This document shows, piece by piece, positions 6,129-9,675 of a stretch of 9,675 nt of DNA. The translations under genes were made by a program, and so were the position numbers. Location: assembly GCA_029785235.1 (NCBI GenBank), contig JAFMAA010000038.1, positions 1 to 9,675 of the forward strand, written 5' to 3'. The first letter of the stretch is position 1; each line of letters opens with the position of its first letter. The notes under the pieces were generated by a model, which saw only the letters and a program-made list of their open reading frames with translations, did not search any database and was not told where the DNA came from. Source of the DNA: Nitrososphaerota archaeon (GTDB lineage Archaea > Thermoproteota > Nitrososphaeria > Nitrososphaerales > UBA183).

Positions 6129-9052
6129 GTGACCAACCTGATGATGACCCTGCCTTTCCGCCTGTAGAGGAACAGCCCCGTCAGAAACACCACCGCGACA
6201 GCGATGATAGCGGTCCCAACTTGGTACAGCGGCAGCGCATAGGATGTCCGAAGGAGGACAGTTGCCCCGTTAGAGGACGCGGTCACCAAACCCTCGTAGA
6301 CCTCGTTCCCTGCCACAAGGACCGTCAGATGATAGGCCTCCCCGGCCGGAAGCTGCAGGGGGAGCGACCCTCCAGACATGCTCATCGTCCGATTGTATCC
6401 GTAGCCGCTTACGTCAACAATTGCGGAGCCGAGGGCGGCCCCGAGTATGCTCTCTGCCTTGACAGTGACTGCGTAGACGCTCGCCTGCGCCTGGACGGTC
6501 TGGTTGGACGTTAAGTCGATCGTGGTGGTATAGACCTGCGGGCCCTTGAAGACCACGCTGACGGTGTAGTTCCATGGGATCGCCTCGAATGAAAGGACGC
6601 CGGTGGGTCCGGTTGTTCCATTCAAGCTTGAGGGCCCACCAAGGCCAAGGACCGTTACAGTCGCTCCCGCCAGTGGCCCACCGCTGGCGTCTGTCACGCT
6701 TATGGTGAGAGATTCGGCAGAGACGCGGAGAAGGATTTCGGTGGACGTCGGAGGGTCGCCTAGCCCGGCCGACTTCAAAGAAGCGCCAGTCGCAGTGATG
6801 ACTCCTGCGTCTGACGTTACGGGGATCCCGGTTCCGTTCACCGATAGCGCAGGCCCGCTTGCCGCGAAACGTGTGTAGACCACGATTCCCTCGGCTGACA
6901 GGGGGACTGCCGAGCCTTGGGCCGTGACCATTGGCTCAGGTATGGAGGAGATGAACGACTCACCGGAATTCTGAGACATCTCGATGGTGGACACCACGTC
7001 GAAGCCCACGGAAAAGTTGACGGACACAAACGCCGAAGCCGGCAGTTCACCTGGAACGAAGGCGAGCCCTACGGACCCGCTACCGTTAGGCATGGTAGCC
7101 TCCACGACGCTCTGCGCAGGGACGGTCACGGTGATAAGGGCGCTTTTGATCTGGAGGTCCATCTGACCCACGAACCCCTCGGAGCCGGAGGCGCTGAAGA
7201 GCATCTGCAGGCCGAACCCGCCTGAGCCGAGCAGCGGGTTCAGGTCAATGGACATAGTCCTCCAAGTGCCGTCCGCTACCAGTGGCCCGTCGATGGAGCA
7301 ACGAGACCCTTCAGATGGGCCGCCCGACGGAGTCAGGCCGCATGAGGTGGAGTTCGTGAAGCGTGTGGATGACCCCGCGACAGGGAAGTAGAGGGTGCGG
7401 CTGAGGGACCCTTGCGTGCCGTTGTACACCCGCAGAGCGGCGTAGAATTCCTGCGCGCCCGGATCCCCGCCAGTCGAGGTGAACGTAGCCTTGTAGGTCA
7501 AGGAGAAATCCACCTGGCTTGATGGGCCGACGCTCACCCTCGTCGACGTGAGCGAGGACTCGGAACTCCCCGTTGGGCTGTAGTTGTAGGAGGCCGCCCT
7601 CCCGAGATACTCACCCTGCCCGACGGAGAAGAAGCTGGATGAAGCATACGCTGTCGCGTTGCCCGAGAACTTGGCAGACGCGTTCCAGGTCCCAGAGCCT
7701 CCGAAGTCAGGGGAAGGCCAAGTGTAACTCACGGTCCCTCCCAGAGAAAGGGTATCAGGAAGCGGAGTCCCTGAGCTCACTTTGAGGGGGACGCTGATGC
7801 CGCTGGCCGGGACCGACGAATCGTTCACGCTTATGGTAGCCCCCCAAAGCCCGTTTGCGGTGGGAAGGTAGTCTTGAGAAGACTGTTCCGGACCAATCTT
7901 CACTGTCGGTGGTTGAACAGCGCGCGCAATCGACGCGGCGCTGGACGAAACGGAGAGCACGGTCTCGACTGAGAAAGAGCGACCAGGCCCAAGGCTCATG
8001 GCTGGCCAAGATAGGAGAACCCCCGTTGGCGGCGCGAGTTCTGTTGACGTCGAACGGCGGCCCGTTGCGAGGCTGGAGATCAAGGCAGATACAGGTCCGA
8101 TAGTGTGCGAGGAGGGCGGAGGGCTTGTAGCGAACCCCACGTACGCTCCGCCGACGGAAGCGGTCGCCGCTCCGGCGCTCTGGTTGTAAGTGAGGGTGAG
8201 TGGCCCTATGGACGCCAGCTGGGAGGCGTCAATCGCTAGGGAGAGGTTCACCCCACTGAGCCCTGCTGGGCTCACGTTGGTCACCTGGTCGACGGAGATG
8301 AGGCTCGAATTCGATACTACTTCTACCTGCCTATACCTGAGCTCCCCGGCTGCGTATGCCGATGACAGCAGCATGGTTCCGGCCCCGGATGCGGTCTGGT
8401 TCCCTATGATGTGCCATCCGACCGCAGTACCCAGCTCGGGGAGCGGCGGGGGCCCGTACTCCGTCCCGTTCCCCCGGCCGTAGCCGACCACAGGCTCGAC
8501 CATTTCTGAATAAGTCATCCCGTAGGTATAGGTGAAGGCCGGCCCGCTCCCGTGGTCGCCTAGGTCGACCACAACCGGCCCCAGGCTGGTCTGACCGACG
8601 CTAATGTCGAGCCTGTATGACGGTGGTGACGCCTGGGCAGAGCCGTAGTAGACCCAGAGAGGGACAGATGACCGAGCCGGGATGGTCACGAAAGCGAGGA
8701 GGACGACCGAGGTCACGTACCCCCCTGCCTCCTGCTGGTCCACCAGATAGGCGGGCAACTCGGCTCCAGTCGAGTTGAAGAGCCTGATTGCGTTCCCCGA
8801 AAAGACGCGCCCTTGGGAGAAGTTGAGGTTAAGGAAGATCGGGTAGTTCTTCATGGACGTAGGAGCGGGGTTTGACACAGTCACTTCCCTTCTGAAATAG
8901 TATGGCTGCTGCCACTGCGACAGGGCGGGACTCGGGCCGGATGCAGCTACGGGAGGGATGAACTGCAGGGCTCCTGCCAGAGTGAGCAACGCGGTGACGA
9001 GGACGGCGAGAGTCCGCGTCGACGGCGCTGGAGTCAGACCTTGCACTTCCAT
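6116..9052 (-). CDS. DUF2341 surface protein with C-terminal membrane anchor, 978 residues
   Basis: A large exported protein probably displayed on the cell surface. It begins with a signal peptide (hydrophobic core about residues 14-31, cleavage near VAAS at 35-38). Residues about 50-150 match DUF2341: an opening QPYYFRREVTVSN, a middle IRLFNSTGAELPAYLVD, and an end with IPARSSVPLWVYYGSA. A long beta-rich middle follows, holding the only two cysteines I see in the mature chain (about 14 residues apart, possible disulfide). Two small beta domains follow at about 781-848 (VTDASGGPLAGATVTV, carboxypeptidase-regulatory-like) and about 858-936. The chain ends with a membrane helix at about 945-963 and a basic tail YRRKGRVIIRLVTRRN. 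I count 21 N-X-S/T sequons. The ATG at 9052 was chosen because the signal peptide starts there; GTG at 9046 is an alternative. No strong Shine-Dalgarno site is seen, so coupling to the overlapping upstream gene is likely. DUF2341 has no established enzyme activity; a structural, adhesive or binding role is inference. Confidence 0.85.
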   Translation of the reverse strand: MEVQGLTPAPSTRTLAVLVTALLTLAGALQFIPPVAASGPSPALSQWQQPYYFRREVTVSNPAPTSMKNYPIFLNLNFSQGRVFSGNAIRLFNSTGAELPAYLVDQQEAGGYVTSVVLLAFVTIPARSSVPLWVYYGSAQASPPSYRLDISVGQTSLGPVVVDLGDHGSGPAFTYTYGMTYSEMVEPVVGYGRGNGTEYGPPPLPELGTAVGWHIIGNQTASGAGTMLLSSAYAAGELRYRQVEVVSNSSLISVDQVTNVSPAGLSGVNLSLAIDASQLASIGPLTLTYNQSAGAATASVGGAYVGFATSPPPSSHTIGPVSALISSLATGRRSTSTELAPPTGVLLSWPAMSLGPGRSFSVETVLSVSSSAASIARAVQPPTVKIGPEQSSQDYLPTANGLWGATISVNDSSVPASGISVPLKVSSGTPLPDTLSLGGTVSYTWPSPDFGGSGTWNASAKFSGNATAYASSSFFSVGQGEYLGRAASYNYSPTGSSESSLTSTRVSVGPSSQVDFSLTYKATFTSTGGDPGAQEFYAALRVYNGTQGSLSRTLYFPVAGSSTRFTNSTSCGLTPSGGPSEGSRCSIDGPLVADGTWRTMSIDLNPLLGSGGFGLQMLFSASGSEGFVGQMDLQIKSALITVTVPAQSVVEATMPNGSGSVGLAFVPGELPASAFVSVNFSVGFDVVSTIEMSQNSGESFISSIPEPMVTAQGSAVPLSAEGIVVYTRFAASGPALSVNGTGIPVTSDAGVITATGASLKSAGLGDPPTSTEILLRVSAESLTISVTDASGGPLAGATVTVLGLGGPSSLNGTTGPTGVLSFEAIPWNYTVSVVFKGPQVYTTTIDLTSNQTVQAQASVYAVTVKAESILGAALGSAIVDVSGYGYNRTMSMSGGSLPLQLPAGEAYHLTVLVAGNEVYEGLVTASSNGATVLLRTSYALPLYQVGTAIIAVAVVFLTGLFLYRRKGRVIIRLVTRRN

Positions 9053-9675
9053 AATGCCTTCGGGACCCCACGGTCCACCACGATAGTCTTCCTCAGCAGG
9101 CCCAGGGCTGAGAACGCCTCGAGCGTGAGGCGGAAGTCGCCCCATGGGACTCCTGCGGCGACCCTGTCCAAGAGCGCGGCACCAGTGGTCGACCTTAGAC
9201 CTGAGGAGATGGTGACTAGGGTCCTGAGCTGGTCCGGGTCGAGCGAGAGCGAGCTGTCGAACGCCCTCGCCGTCGTCGCGTCGGCGTCCCTTGCTTTTTC
9301 TCCCACTATGCCGAACAGGACCCCGGCCAAGACCAGGAAAGCATACTGAAGGTTCGACTGAATCGGCCCTATCACCGTTGACAGCAGGAAGTAGCCCCCC
9401 TTGGCCGCTTGGAGGGCGGCCGCCGTCGCGCCTGCGACCGAGTCCAGCCCGCTGGGTCCAGCTCCGGCCGATGAGGGAGAGGCCCCGCTGAAGAAGAAGG
9501 CAGCGTACCCTTTGACGACCTGCCCCCCCGAGACGAAGGTCAGCGGGGAGACGACCAGAGTGCCCCTGTAGCTCGAGTTCCCGTCGACCCACGCGTAGTT
9601 CACGCCCACGAAACCCGAGGGAAAGTCGGTCGTCCCGTTCTCGACCAGACCCTGCCGGGACCCGAGGGCCCCGCC
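9034..9675 (-). CDS. membrane-anchored protein, N-terminal part missing, possible cytoplasmic winged helix
   Basis: The reading frame is open to the right window edge, so only the last 213 residues are visible. Residues 1 to about 92 look extracellular: small and polar, with two N-glycosylation sequons (NGT near residue 13, NSS near 33). A hydrophobic stretch at about 93-103 is followed by a clear membrane helix at about 108-124 (core LQYAFLVLAGVLFGIVG), then a charged tail beginning EKARD. The tail (about 128-213) is predicted helical: a helix ending LLDRVAAG, a segment with W178 and LEAFSALGLLRK, then a possible beta wing ending in PKALWK. That order resembles a winged-helix fold of the MarR/ArsR kind, but this rests on pattern only. 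The stop TGA lies 16 bases inside the next gene, whose ATG is at 9052, so the two overlap and are probably translated together. I do not recognise the family. The frame is supported by the sequons, the membrane helix and the absence of the arginine-rich look of the alternative frame. Confidence 0.75.
   Translation of the reverse strand, partial: GGALGSRQGLVENGTTDFPSGFVGVNYAWVDGNSSYRGTLVVSPLTFVSGGQVVKGYAAFFFSGASPSSAGAGPSGLDSVAGATAAALQAAKGGYFLLSTVIGPIQSNLQYAFLVLAGVLFGIVGEKARDADATTARAFDSSLSLDPDQLRTLVTISSGLRSTTGAALLDRVAAGVPWGDFRLTLEAFSALGLLRKTIVVDRGVPKALWKCKV

Noticed and set aside
6044..6514. Plus-strand open frame of 156 residues
   Set aside because: Antisense to the C terminus of the DUF2341 gene and the start of the membrane protein; no domain, no signal, composition typical of antisense frames in GC-rich DNA.
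9053..9592. Upstream extension of the DUF2341 frame by about 180 residues
   Set aside because: The extension is rich in Arg, Gly and Pro with no domain look, and overlaps the real upstream frame, which has sequons and a membrane helix. A signal peptide begins at 9052.
1..9675. tRNA, rRNA, insertion sequence, CRISPR repeat or attachment site
   Set aside because: No such pattern was seen on reading; almost all bases are used by the seven minus-strand genes.

Overview
This window looks archaeal, though the phylum cannot be fixed from sequence alone. The evidence is a DUF2341-type cell-surface protein with about twenty N-glycosylation sequons and a C-terminal membrane anchor ending in a basic tail, a second secreted/polytopic protein with sequons, and a tight run of lipid-linked or surface-glycan type glycosyltransferases. 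DUF2341 also occurs in some bacteria, so archaeal origin is likely but not proven. No rRNA, tRNA, mobile element or CRISPR array was seen.

Every supported gene lies on the minus strand, so transcription runs from the right edge to the left edge. From upstream to downstream the genes are: (1) the 3' part of a membrane-anchored protein with an extracellular region, one clear membrane helix and a cytoplasmic tail that could be a winged helix (9675 to 9034); (2) a 978-residue DUF2341 surface protein with signal peptide, sequons, two small beta domains and a C-terminal anchor (9052 to 6116); (3) a 683-residue polytopic membrane protein of unknown family with two outward-facing domains (6081 to 4030, possibly starting at a CTG at 6114); (4) a GT4-type glycosyltransferase (4033 to 2777); (5) a GT2-type glycosyltransferase broken by a one-base frameshift at a four-C run at 2302-2305 (2769 to 1730); (6) a second, intact GT2 glycosyltransferase (1710 to 592); (7) the N-terminal 179 residues of a further GT4 glycosyltransferase running off the left edge (539 to 1).

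Genes overlap or are separated by 52 bases at most, so the window is best read as part of one long operon or two fused operons. The right half (genes 1 to 3) codes for exported or membrane envelope proteins. The left half (genes 4 to 7) codes for enzymes that build a glycan at the cytoplasmic face. The simplest joint reading is an envelope locus in which sequon-rich surface proteins and part of the machinery that makes or decorates a surface glycan are co-transcribed. That link is inference: no oligosaccharyltransferase, flippase or nucleotide-sugar enzyme lies in the window.

Base composition falls along the operon. Hand-counted 60-base lines are about 60-67% GC in the surface-protein half and the start of gene 4, and about 43-50% GC in the later glycosyltransferases. 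I found no clear new system. The strongest leads are the unrecognised 683-residue membrane protein with its DUF2341 partner, the frameshifted GT2, and the possible non-AUG start.
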